Shown piece by piece: positions 49,901-62,125 of a DNA stretch of 64,000 bases (its first letter is position 1; the number at the start of each line of letters is the position of its first letter). Position numbers and translations under genes: made by a program. Source of the DNA: Cornus controversa (Eukaryota > Streptophyta > Magnoliopsida > Cornales > Cornaceae); the NCBI GenBank assembly GCA_026545225.1, contig CM048852.1, positions 12,806,146 to 12,870,145 on the forward strand. Direction: 5' to 3'. The notes under the pieces are model-generated. The model saw only the letters and a program-made list of their open reading frames with translations, ran no database searches and was not told where the DNA came from.

Positions 49901-52018
49901 ATTCATGAGTGCAGCAAGGACATCGTCACGGTCGAATTTGGCATAAAGCAACGTATAATTCTAAGTATGGCACGATTTCACTTGGATTGGGACTTTTCGA
50001 ATTAAAACAAGTCAAATGAAACAAGTTTGAAACCGTTGTTGTCATTCTCTATTCTTCTGCACATCCAGACGGTCAATTCTAGAACAAAGCAACATACTGT
50101 TGTGGTCATGCCTGATTTTTGCACGGAATTATTCTTTTCGACTCAGAACAACTCAAACAAACTTAGATGAAGATCGGATCGACATACTCGCCGTTTCTTT
50201 GGGACGTTTTGATGGTTTAATTTCAAAATAAGCAACGTACGATTCGTATTATGCCAGGACTTCTCCTGGAATGTGGTTTTCGAATCAAAACAACTCAAAG
50301 GAAACAAGTTTAAAATGGTTGGTAGCTTGCTAATTGTTTCCTTTAGATGTCCAAACGGTCAAATTTGGAACAAACCACCATACGGTTGTGATGAAGATTG
50401 GATTCACATGTTCAACATTTCTTTGGGATGTTTTGATGCACTAATTTGGAAAAAAGCAACGTACGATTCTTATTGTGGCACAACTTCTCCAGGAATTGGG
50501 TTTTTGAATTAGAACAACTCAAACTAGTTTAAAATCATCAACAGCTTGCTAATTGTTTCTTTTACTTGCCCAGATGGTCGAATTTCGCACAAAGCACCAT
50601 ACGGTTGTGATAATTCATCAGTGCAGCAAGGAATTACTCTTTTCGATTCAGGACCTCCTCACGGTCGAATTTGGCATAAAGCAACTTATAATTCTAAGTA
50701 TGGCACGATTTCACTTGGATTGGGACTTTTCGAATCAAAACAAGTCGAACGAAAAGAGTTCGAAACCGTTGTTGTCATTCTCTATTCTTCTAGACATCCA
50801 GATGGTCAATTCTAGCACAAAGCACCATACGGTTGTAGTCATGCCTGATTTTTGTAATGAATTATTCTTTTCGACTCAAAACAACTCAAACAAACATGGA
50901 TGAATATCAGATATACATGCTCATCGTTTCTTTGGGACGCTTTGATGGTTTAATTTCAAAAAAAGCAATGTACGATTCGTATTATGGGACGACTTCTCCT
51001 GTAATGTGGTTTTCGAATCAAAACAACTCAAATGAAATGAGTTTAAAATGGTTGGTAGCTTGTTAATTGTTTCCTTTAGATGTCCAAAAGGTCGAATTTG
51101 GAATAAAGCACCATACGGTTGTGATGAAGATCGGATTGACTTGTTCGCCATTTCTTTTGGATGCTTTGATGGTCTAATTTAGAAAAATGCAACTTAAGAT
51201 TCTGATTATGGCACAACTTCTCCAGGAATGGGGTTTTTGAATCAGAACAACTCAAACTAAACTTGTCTAAAATCGTGGATAGCTGGCTAATGGTTTCTTT
51301 TAGTTGTCCAGATGGTCAAATTTCGCACAAAGCACCATACGGTTGTGATTATTCATGAGTGCAGCAAGGAATTACTCTTTTCGATTCAGGACGTCCTCAC
51401 GGTCGAATTTGGCATAAAGCAACGTATAATTCTAAGTATGGCACGATTTCACTTGCTTTGGGACTTTTCGAATCAAAACAAGTTAAACGAAACAAGTTCA
51501 AAACTGTTGTTGTCATTCTCTATTCTTCTGCACATCCAGACGGTCAATTCTAGCACAAAGCACCATATTGTTGTGGTCATGCCTGATTTTTGCAAGGAAT
51601 TGTTCTTTTCCACTCAGAATAACTCAAACAAACTTGGATGAAGATCGGATCGACATGCTCGTCGTTTCTTTGGGACGCTTTGGCGGTTTAATTTTGAAAA
51701 AAGCAACGTACGATTCGTATTATGGCACGACTTCTCCTGGAATGGGGTTTCGAATCAAAACAACTCAAACAAAACAAGTTTGAAATCGTTGTTAGCTTGC
51801 TAATTGTTTCCTTTAGATGTCCTAACGGTCAAATTTGGAACAAAGCACCATACGGTTGTGATGAAGATCGGATTGACATGTTCGTCATTTCTTTTGGATG
51901 CTTTGATGCTGTAATTTGGAAAAAAGCAACGTACAATTCTGATTATGGCACGACTTCTCCCGGAATGGGATTTTTGAATTAGAACAACTCAAACTAAACT
52001 TGTTTAAAATCATCGATA
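44785..52018 (+). repeat. Tandem duplication of a 3,617-bp five-unit block
   Basis: The block 3-4-6'-1-2 at 44785-48401 is repeated at 48402-52018. Both copies share gtcgaattcggaac and gttgtcatgaag in type 3, and tttaatatggttgg, ccaaaagggaatttgg and gtctaatttgaaaaaa in type 4. The two copies have few differences visible by eye (for example in the spacer before type 1: catccacagcatgc against catcaacagcttgc). Confidence 0.88.
46927..50543 (+). repeat. HOR11: 1-2-3-4-6' (3,617 bp)
   Basis: Units start at 46927, 47665, 48402, 49117 and 49832. Its types 3 and 4 carry the same private variants as HOR10 (gtcgaattcggaac with gttgtcatgaag in type 3; ccaaaagggaatttgg in type 4), 3,617 bp downstream. 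Type 5 is missing, as in HOR8 and HOR10. Confidence 0.92.
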
Positions 52019-54883
52019 GCTTGCTAATTGTTTCTTTTACTTGTCCAGATGGTCGAACTTGGCACAAAGCATCATACGGTTGTGATCATTCATGAGTGCA
52101 GCAAGGACGTCCTCACAGTCAAATTTGGCGTAAAGCAACGTATAATTCTAAGTATGGCACGATTTCACTTGGATTGGGACTTTTCGTATCAAAATAAGAC
52201 AAACGAAACAAGTTCGAAACCGTTGTTGTCATTCTCTATTCTTCTGGATATCCAGAAGGTCAATTCTAGCACAAATCACCATACGGTTGTGGTCATGCCT
52301 GATTTTTGCAAGGAATTGTTCTTTTGACTCAGAACAACTCCAACAAACATGGACGAAGATCGGATCGACATGTTCGTCGTTTCTTTGGGACGCTTTGCGG
52401 TTTAATTTCAAAAAAAGCAACGTATGATTCGTATTATGGCACGACTTCTCCTGGAATGTGGTTTTCGAATCAAAACAACGCAAATGAAACAAGTTTAAAA
52501 TGGTTGGTAGCTTGCTAATTGTTTCCTTTAGATGTCCAAAAGGTCGAATTCGGAACAAAGCACCATACGGTTGTCATGAAGATCGGATTGACTTGTTCGT
52601 CATTTCTTTTCGATGCTTTGATGGTCTAATTTGGAAAAAAGCAACGTACGATTCTGATTATGGCACAACTTCTCAAGGAATAGGGTTTTTGAATTAGAAC
52701 AACTCAAACTAAACTTGTTTAAAATCTTCGATAGCTTGCTAATTGTTTCTTTTACTTGTCCAGATGGTCGAATTTGGCACAAAGCACCATACGGTTGTGA
52801 TCATTCATGAGTGCAGCAAGGACGTCGTCACGGTCGAATTTGGCATAAAGTAACGTATAATTCTAAGTATGGCACGATTTCACTTGGATTGGGACTTTTC
52901 GAATCAAAACAAGTCAAACGAAACAAGTTCGAAACCGTTGTTGTCATTCTCTATTCTCCTGCACATCCAGACGGTCAATTCTAGAACAAAGCAACATACT
53001 GTTGTGGTCATGCCTGATTTTTGCACGGAATTATTCTTTTCGACTCAGAACAACTCAAACAAACTTAGATGAAGATCGGATCGACATACTCGCCGTTTCT
53101 TTGGGACGTTTTGATGGTTTAATTTCAAAATAAGCAACGTACGATTCGTATTATTGCAGGACTTCTCCTGGAATGTGGTTTTCGAATCAAAACAACTCAA
53201 AGGAAACAAGTTTAAAATGGTTGGTAGCTTGCTAATTGTTTCCTTTAGATGTCCAAAAGGTCGAATTTGGAACAAAGCACCATACGGTTGTGATGAAGAT
53301 CGGATTGACTTGTTCGTCATTTCTTTTGGATGCTTTGATGGTCTAATTTGGAAAAAAGCAACGTACGATTCTGATTATGGCACAACTTCTCAAGGAATAG
53401 GGTTTTTGAATTAGAACAACTCAAACTAAACTTGTTTAAAATCTTCGATAGCTTGCTAATTGTTTCTTTTACTTGTCCAGATGGTCGAATTTGGCACAAA
53501 GCACCATACGGTTGTGATCATTCATGAGTGCAGCAAGGACGTCGTCACGATCGAATTTGGCATAGAGCAACGTATAATTCTAAGTATGGCACGATTTCAC
53601 TTGGATTGGGACTTTTCGAATCAAAACAAGTCAAACGAAAGAAGTTCGAAACCGTTGTTGTCATTCTCTATTCTTCTGGATATCCAGATGGTCAATTCTT
53701 GCACAAAGCACCATACGGTTGTTTTCATGCCTAATTTTTGCAAGGAATTGTTCTTTTTGACTCAGAACAACTCCAACAAACATGGATGAAGATCGGATCG
53801 ACATGTTCGTCGTTTCTTTGGGACGCTTTGCGGTTTAATTTCAAAAAAAGCAACGTATGATTCGTATTATGGCACGACTTCTCCTGGAATGTGGTTTTCG
53901 AATCAAAACAACGCAAATGAAACAAGTTTAAAATGGTTGGTAGCTTGCTAATTGTTTCCTTTAGATGTCCAAAAGGTCGAATTTGGAACAAAGCACCATA
54001 CGGTTGTGATGAAGATCGGATTGACTTGTTCGTCATTTCTTTTGGATGCTTTGATGGTCTAATTTGGAAAAAAGCAACGTACGATTCTGATTATGGCACA
54101 ACTTCTCAAGGAATAGGGTTTTTGAATTAGAACAACTCAAACTAAACTTGTTTAAAATCTTCGATAGCTTGCTAATTGTTTCTTTTACTTGTCCAGATGG
54201 TCGAATTTGGCACAAAGCACCATACGGTTGTGATCATTCATGAGTGCAGCAAGGACATCGTCACGGTCGAATTTGGCATAAAGCAACGTATAATTCTAAG
54301 TATGGCACGATTTCACTTGGATTGGGACTTTTCGAATTAAAACAAGTCAAATGAAACAAGTTTGAAACCGTTGTTGTCATTCTCTATTCTTCTGCACATC
54401 CAGACGGTCAATTCTAGAACAAAGCAACATACTGTTGTGGTCATGCCTGATTTTTGCACGGAATTATTCTTTTCGACTCAGAACAACTCAAACAAACTTA
54501 GATGAAGATCGGATCGACATACTCGCCGTTTCTTTGTGACGTTTTGATGGTTTAATTTCAAAATAAGCAACGTACGATTCGTATTATGCCAGGACTTCTC
54601 CTGGAATGTGGTTTTCGAATCGAAACAACTCAAAGGAAACAAGTTTAAAATGGTTGGTAGCTTGCTAATTGTTTCCTTTAGATGTCCAAACGGTCGAATT
54701 TGGAACAAACCACCATACGGTTGTGATGAAGATTGGATTCACATGTTCGTCATTTCTTTTGGATGCTTTGATGCACTAATTTGGAAAAAAGCAACGTACG
54801 ATTCTGATTGTGGCACAACTTCTCCAGGAATTGGGTTTTTGAATTAGAACAACTCAAACTAAACTTGTTTAAAATCATCGACA
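50544..54883 (+). repeat. HOR12: 1-2-3-4-5-6'' (4,340 bp)
   Basis: Units start at 50544, 51282, 52019, 52734, 53451 and 54167. The first two units belong to the left-hand sequence group. The last is 717 bp instead of 712 because the 5-bp deletion typical of type 6 to the left is absent (aactcaaactaaacttg is intact), and its C monomer reads gattctgattgtggc. Type 3 has aaaataagacaaacg and ttttcgatgctttg, which recur at 59261. Confidence 0.92.
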
Positions 54884-57791
54884 GCTTGCTAATTGTTTCT
54901 TTTACTTGCCCAGATGGTCGAATTTCGCACAAAGCACCATACGGTTGTGATAATTCATCAGTGCAGCAAGGAATTACTCTTTTCGATTCAGGACCTCCTC
55001 ACGGTCGAATTTGGCATAAAGCAACTTATAATTCTAAGTATGGCACGATTTCACTTGGATTGGGACTTTTCGAATCAAAACAAGTCGAACGAAAAGAGTT
55101 CAAAATCGTTGTTGTCATTCTCTATTCTTCTGGACATCCAGATGGTCAATTCTGGCACAAAGCACCATACGGTTGTAGTCATGCCTGATTTTTGTAATGA
55201 ATTATTCTTTTCGACTCAAAACAACTCAAACAAACATGGATGAATATCGGATCTACATGCTCATCGTTTCTTTGGGACGCTTTGATGGTTTAATTTCAAA
55301 AAAAGCAATGTATGATTCGTATTATGGGATGACTTCTCCTGTAATGTGGTTTTCGAATCAAAACAACTCAAATGAAATGAGTTTAAAATGGTTGGTAGCT
55401 ATTTAATTGTTTCCTTTAGATGTCCAAAAGGTCGAATTTGGAATAAAGCACCATACGGTTGTGATGAAGATCGGATTGACTTGTTCGCCATTTCTTTTGG
55501 ATGCTTTGATGGTCTAATTTAGAAAAATGCAACGTACGATTCTGATTATGGCACAACTTCTCCAGGAATGGGGTTTTTGAATCAGAACAACTCAAACTAA
55601 ACTTGTCTAAAATCGTGGATAGCTGGCTAATGGTTTCTTTTAGTTGTCCAGATGGGCGAATTTCGCACAAAGCACCATACGGTTGTGATTATTCATGAGT
55701 GCAGCAAGGAATTACTCTTTTCGATTAAGGACGTCCTCACGGTCGAATTTGGCATAAAGCAACGTATAATTCTAAGTATGGCACGATTTCACTTGCTTTG
55801 GGACTTTTCGAATCAAAACAAGTTAAACGAAACAAGTTCAAAACTGTTGTTGTCATTCTCTATTCTTCTGCACATCCAGACGGTCAATTCTAGCACAAAG
55901 CACCATACTGTTGTGGTCATGCCTGATTTTTGCAAGGAATTGTTCTTTTCCACTCAGAATAACTCAAACAAACTTGGATGAAGATCGGATCGACATGCTC
56001 GTCGTTTCTTTGGGACGCTTTGGCGGTTTAATTTTGAAAAAAGCAACGTACGATTCGTATTATGGCACGACTTCTCCTGGAATGGGGTTTCGAATCAAAA
56101 CAACTCAAACAAAACAAGTTTAAAATCGTTGTTAGCTTGCTAATTGTTTCCTTTAGATGTCCTAACGGTCAAATTTGGAACAAAGCACCATACGGTTGTG
56201 ATGAAGATCGGATTGACATGTTCGTCATTTCTTTTGGATGCTTTGATGCTGTAATTTGGAAAAAAGCAACGTACAATTCTGATTATGGCACGACTTCTCC
56301 CGGAATGGGATTTTTGAATTAGAACAACTCAAACTAAACTTGTTTAAAATCATCGATAGCTTGCTAATTGTTTCTTTTACTTGTCCAGATGGTCGAACTT
56401 GGCACAAAGCATCATACGGTTGTGATCATTCGTGAGTGCAGCAAGGACGTCCTCACAGTCAAATTTGGCGTAAAGCAACGTATAATTCTAAGTATGGCAC
56501 GATTTCACTTGGATTGAGACTTTTCGTATCAAAATAAGTCAAACGAAACAAGTTCGAAACCGTTGTTGTCATTCTCTATTCTTCTGGATATCCAGATGGT
56601 CAATTCTAGCACAAAGCACCATACGGTTGTGGTCATGCCTGATTTTTGCAAGGAATTGTTCTTTTTGACTCAGAACAACTCCAACAAACATGGACGAAGA
56701 TCGGATCGACATGTTCGTCGTTTCTTTGGGACGCTTTGCGGTTTAATTTCAAAAAAAGCAACGTATGATTCGTATTATGGCACGACTTCTCCTGGAATGT
56801 GGTTTTCGAATCAAAACAACGCAAATGAAACAAGTTTAAAATGGTTGGTAGCTTGCTAATTGTTTCCTTTAGATGTCCAAAAGGTCGAATTTGGAACAAA
56901 GCACCATACGGTTGTGATGAAGATCGGATTGACTTGTTCGTCATTTCTTTTGGATGCTTTGATGGTCTAATTTGGAAAAAAGCAACGTACGATTCTGATT
57001 ATGGCACAACTTCTCAAGGAATAGGGTTTTTGAATTAGAACAACTCAAACTAAACTTGTTTAAAATCTTCGATAGCTTGCTAATTGTTTCTTTTACTTGT
57101 CCAGATGGTCGAATTTGGCACAAAGCACCATACGGTTGTGATCATTCATGAGTGCAGCAAGGACGTCGTCACGGTCGAATTTGGCATAAAGCAACGTATA
57201 ATTCTAAGTATGGCACGATTTCACTTGGATTGGGACTTTTCGAATCAAAACAAGTCAAATGAAACAAGTTTGAAACCGTTGTTGTCATTCTCTATTCTTC
57301 TGCACATCCAGACGGTCAATTCTAGAACAAAGCAACATACTGTTGTGGTCATGCCTGATTTTTGCAAGGAATTATTCTTTTCGACTCAGAATAACTCAAA
57401 CAAACTTAGATGAAGATCGGATCGACATACTCGCCGTTTCTTTGGGACGTTTTGATGGTTTAATTTCAAAATAAGCGACGTACGATTCGTATTATGCCAG
57501 GACTTCTCCTGGAATGTGGTTTTCGAATCAAAACAACTCAAAGGAAACAAGTTTAAAATGGTTGGTAGCTTGCTAATTGTTTCCTTTAGATGTCCAAACG
57601 GTCGAATTTGGAACAAACCACCATACGGTTGTGATGAAGATTGGATTCACATGTTCGTCATTTCTTTTGGATGCTTTGATGCACTAATTTGGAAAAAAGC
57701 AACGTACGATTCTGATTGTGGCACAACTTCTCCAGGAATTGGGTTTTTGAATTAGAACAACTCAAACTAAACTTGTTTAAAATCATCGACA
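54884..57791 (+). repeat. HOR13: 1-2-3-6'' (four units, 2,908 bp)
   Basis: Units start at 54884, 55622, 56359 and 57075; types 4 and 5 are missing. Type 1 belongs to the right-hand group: cggatctacatgc, tggacatccagatgg, tctggcacaaagc and gtagctatttaattg. Type 3 is 716 bp, with an extra t in gttctttttgactc, and carries cattcgtgagtg and ggattgagactttt. The 6'' unit has gcaaggaattattc where other type 6 units have gcacggaattattc or gcacgaaattattc. Confidence 0.92.
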
Positions 57792-60700
57792 GCTTGCTAA
57801 TTGTTTCTTTTACTTGCCCAGATGGTCGAATTTCGCACAAAGCACCATACGGTTGTGATAATTCATCAGTGCAGCAAGGAATTACTCTTTTCGATTCAGG
57901 ACCTCCTCACGGTCGAATTTGGCATAAAGCAACTTATAATTCTAAGTATGGCACGATTTCACTTGGATTGGGACTTTTCGAATCAAAACAAGTCGAACGA
58001 AAAGAGTTCAAAATCGTTGTTGTCATTCTCTATTCTTCTGGACATCCAGATGGTCAATTCTGGCACAAAGCACCATACGGTTGTAGTCATGCCTGATTTT
58101 TGTAATGAATTATTCTTTTCGACTCAAAACAACTCAAACAAACATGGATGAATATCGGATCTACATGCTCATCGTTTCTTTGGGACGTTTTGATGGTTTA
58201 ATTTCAAAAAAAGCAATGTATGATTCGTATTATAGGATGACTTCTCCTGTAATGTGGTTTTCGAATCAAAACAACTCAAATGAAATGAGTTTAAAATGGT
58301 TGGTAGCTATTTAATTGTTTCCTTTAGATGTCCAAAAGGTCGAATTTGGAATAAAGCACCATACGGTTGTGATGAAGATCGGATTGACTTGTTCGCCATT
58401 TCTTTTGGATGCTTTGATGGTCTAATTTAGAAAAATGCAACGTACGATTCTGATTATGGCACAACTTCTCCAGGAATGGGGTTTTTGAATCAGAACAACT
58501 CAAACTAAACTTGTCTAAAATCGTGGATAGCTGGCTAATGGTTTCTTTTAGTTGTCCAGATGGTCGAATTTCGCACAAAGCACCATACGGTTGTGATTAT
58601 TCATGAGTGCAGCAAGGAATTACTCTTTTCGATTAAGGACGTCCTCACGGTCGAATTTGGCATAAAGCAACGTATAATTCTAAGTATGGCACGATTTCAC
58701 TTGCTTTGGGACTTTTCGAATCAAAACAAGTTAAACGAAACAAGTTCAAAACTGTTGTTGTCATTCTCTCTGCACATCCAGACGGTCAATTCTAGCACAA
58801 AGCACCATACTGTTGTGGTCATGCCTGATTTTTGCAAGGAATTGTTCTTTTCCACTCAGAATAACTCAAACAAACTTGGATGAAGATCGGATCGACATGC
58901 TCGTCGTTTCTTTGGGACGCTTTGGCGGTTTAATTTTGAAAAAAGCAACGTACGATTCGTATTATGGCACGACTTCTCCTGGAATGGGGTTTCGAATCAA
59001 AACAACTCAAACAAAACAAGTTTGAAATCGTTGTTAGCTTGCTAATTGTTTCCTTTAGATGTCCTAACGGTCAAATTTGGAACAAAGCACCATACGGTTG
59101 TGATGAAGATCGGATTGACATGTTCGTCATTTCTTTTGGATGCTTTGATGCTGTAATTTGGAAAAAAGCAACGTACAATTCTGATTATGGCACGACTTCT
59201 CCCTGAATGGGATTTTTGAATTAGAACAACTCAAACTAAACTTGTTTAAAATCATCGATAGCTTGCTAATTGTTTCTTTTACTTGTCCAGATGGTCGAAC
59301 TTGGCACAAAGCATCATACGGTTGTGATCATTCATGAGTGCAGCAAGGACGTCCTCACAGTCAAATTTGGCGTAAAGCAACGTATAATTCTAAGTATGGC
59401 ACGATTTCACTTGGATTGGGACTTTTCGTATCAAAATAAGACAAACGAAACAAGTTCGAAACCGTTGTTGTCATTCTCTATTCTTCTGGATATCCAGATG
59501 GTCAATTCTAGCACAAATCACCATACGGTTGTGGTCATGCCTGATTTTTGCAAGGAATTGTTCTTTTGACTCAGAACAACTCCAACAAACATGGACGAAG
59601 ATCGGATCGACATGTTCGTCGTTTCTTTGGGACGCTTTGCGGTTTAATTTCAAAAAAAGCAACGTATGATTCGTATTATGGCACGACTTCTCCTGGAATG
59701 TGGTTTTCGAATCAAAACAACGCAAATGAAACAAGTTTAAAATGGTTGGTAGCTTGCTAATTGTTTCCTTTAGATGTCCAAAAGGTCGAATTCGGAACAA
59801 AGCACCATACGGTTGTCATGAAGATCGGATTGACTTGTTCGTCATTTCTTTTCGATGCTTTGATGGTCTAATTTGGAAAAAAGCAACGTACGATTCTGAT
59901 TATGGCACAACTTCTCAAGGAATAGGGTTTTTGAATTAGAACAACTCAAACTAAACTTGTTTAAAATCTTCGATAGCTTGCTAATTGTTTCTTTTACTTG
60001 TCCAGATGGTCGAATTTGGCACAAAGCACCATACGGTTGTGATCATTCATGAGTGCAGCAAGGACGTCGTCACGGTCGAATTTGGCATAAAGTAACGTAT
60101 AATTCTAAGTATGGCACGATTTCACTTGGATTGGGACTTTTCGAATCAAAACAAGTCAAACGAAACAAGTTCGAAACCGTTGTTGTCATTCTCTATTCTC
60201 CTGCACATCCAGACGGTCAATTCTAGACCAAAGCAACATACTGTTGTGGTCATGCCTGATTTTTGCACGGAATTATTCTTTTCGACTCAGAACAACTCAA
60301 ACAAACTTAGATGAAGATCGGATCGACATACTCACCGTTTCTTTGGGACGTTTTGATGGTTTAATTTCAAAATAAGCAACGTACGATTCGTATTATTGCA
60401 GGACTTCTCCTGGAATGTGGTTTTCGAATCAAAACAACTCAAAGGAAACAAGTTTAAAATGGTTGGTAGCTTGCTAATTGTTTCCTTTAGATGTCCAAAA
60501 GGTCGAATTTGGAACAAAGCACCATACGGTTGTGATGAAGATCGGATTGACTTGTTCGTCATTTCTTTTGGATGCTTTGATGGTCTAATTTGGAAAAAAG
60601 CAACGTACGATTCTGATTATGGCACAACTTCTCAAGGAATAGGGTTTTTGAATTAGAACAACTCAAACTAAACTTGTTTAAAATCTTCGATAGCTTGCTA

Positions 60701-62125
60701 ATTGTTTCTTTTACTTGTCCAGATGGTCGAACTTGGCACAAAGCACCATACGGTTGTGATCATTCATGAGTGCAGCAAGGACGTCGTCACGATCGAATTT
60801 GGCATAGAGCAACGTATAATTCTAAGTATGGCACGATTTCACTTGGATTGGGACTTTTCGAATCAAAACAAGTCAAACGAAAGAAGTTCGAAACCGTTGT
60901 TGTCATTCTCTATTCTTCTGGATATCCAGATGGTCAATTCTTGCACAAAGCACCATACGGTTGTTTTCATGCCTAATTTTTGCAAGGAATTGTTCTTTTT
61001 GACTCAGAACAACTCCAACAAACATGGATGAAGATCGGATCGACATGTTCGTCGTTTCTTTGGGACGCTTTGCGGTTTAATTTCAAAAAAAGCAACGTAT
61101 GATTCGTATTATGGCACGACTTCTCCTGGAATGTGGTTTTCGAATCAAAACAACGCAAATGAAACAAGTTTAAAATGGTTGGTAGCTTGCTAATTGTTTC
61201 CTTTAGATGTCCAAAAGGTCGAATTTGGAACAAAGCACCATACGGTTGTGATGAAGATCGGATTGACTTGTTCGTCATTTCTTTTGGATGCTTTGATGGT
61301 CTAATTTGGAAAAAAGCAACGTACGATTCTGATTATGGCACAACTTCTCAAGGAATAGGGTTTTTGAATTAGAACAACTCAAACTAAACTTGTTTAAAAT
61401 CTTCGATAGCTTGCTAATTGTTTCTTTTACTTGTCCAGATGGTCGAATTTGGCACAAAGCACCATACGGTTGTGATCATTCATGAGTGCAGCAAGGACAT
61501 CGTCACGGTCGAATTTGGCATAAAGCAACGTATAATTCTAAGTATGGCACGATTTCACTTGGATTGGGACTTTTCGAATTAAAACAAGTCAAATGAAACA
61601 AGTTTGAAACCGTTGTTGTCATTCTCTATTCTTCTGCACATCCAGACGGTCAATTCTAGAACAAAGCAACATACTGTTGTGGTCATGCCTGATTTTTGCA
61701 CGGAATTATTCTTTTCGACTCAGAACAACTCAAACAAACTTAGATGAAGATCGGATCGACATACTCGCCGTTTCTTTGTGACGTTTTGATGGTTTAATTT
61801 CAAAATAAGCAACGTACGATTCGTATTATGCCAGGACTTCTCCTGGAATGTGGTTTTCGAATCGAAACAACTCAAAGGAAACAAGTTTAAAATGGTTGGT
61901 AGCTTGCTAATTGTTTCCTTTAGATGTCCAAACGGTCGAATTTGGAACAAACCACCATACGGTTGTGATGAAGATTGGATTCACATGTTCGTCATTTCTT
62001 TTGGATGCTTTGATGCACTAATTTGGAAAAAAGCAACGTACGATTCTGATTGTGGCACAACTTCTCCAGGAATTGGGTTTTTGAATTAGAACAACTCAAA
62101 CTAAACTTGTTTAAAATCATCGACA
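57792..62125 (+). repeat. HOR14: 1-2-3-4-5-6'' (4,334 bp)
   Basis: Units start at 57792, 58530, 59261, 59976, 60693 and 61409. Type 2 is 731 bp because of a 6-bp deletion (ctctctgcacatcc for ctctattcttctgcac). From 59261 on, each unit carries the private variants of the unit 7,242 bp upstream: acaaatcacc in type 3, attattgcagg in type 4, tttctttgtgacg in type 6''. Confidence 0.92.

Noticed and set aside
54808..55188. Open frame of 126 codons on the + strand, repeated at 57716 and 62050, with motif-like repeats such as GRIWHKA and APYGCD
   Set aside because: It exists only because the right-hand type 1 unit lacks a stop found in the left-hand copies. The same stretch has overlapping open frames on other frames and strands, copies to the left break it, and the 143-bp and 716-bp periods are not multiples of three, so no reading frame is maintained along the array. 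The recurring peptide motif mirrors the DNA repeat.
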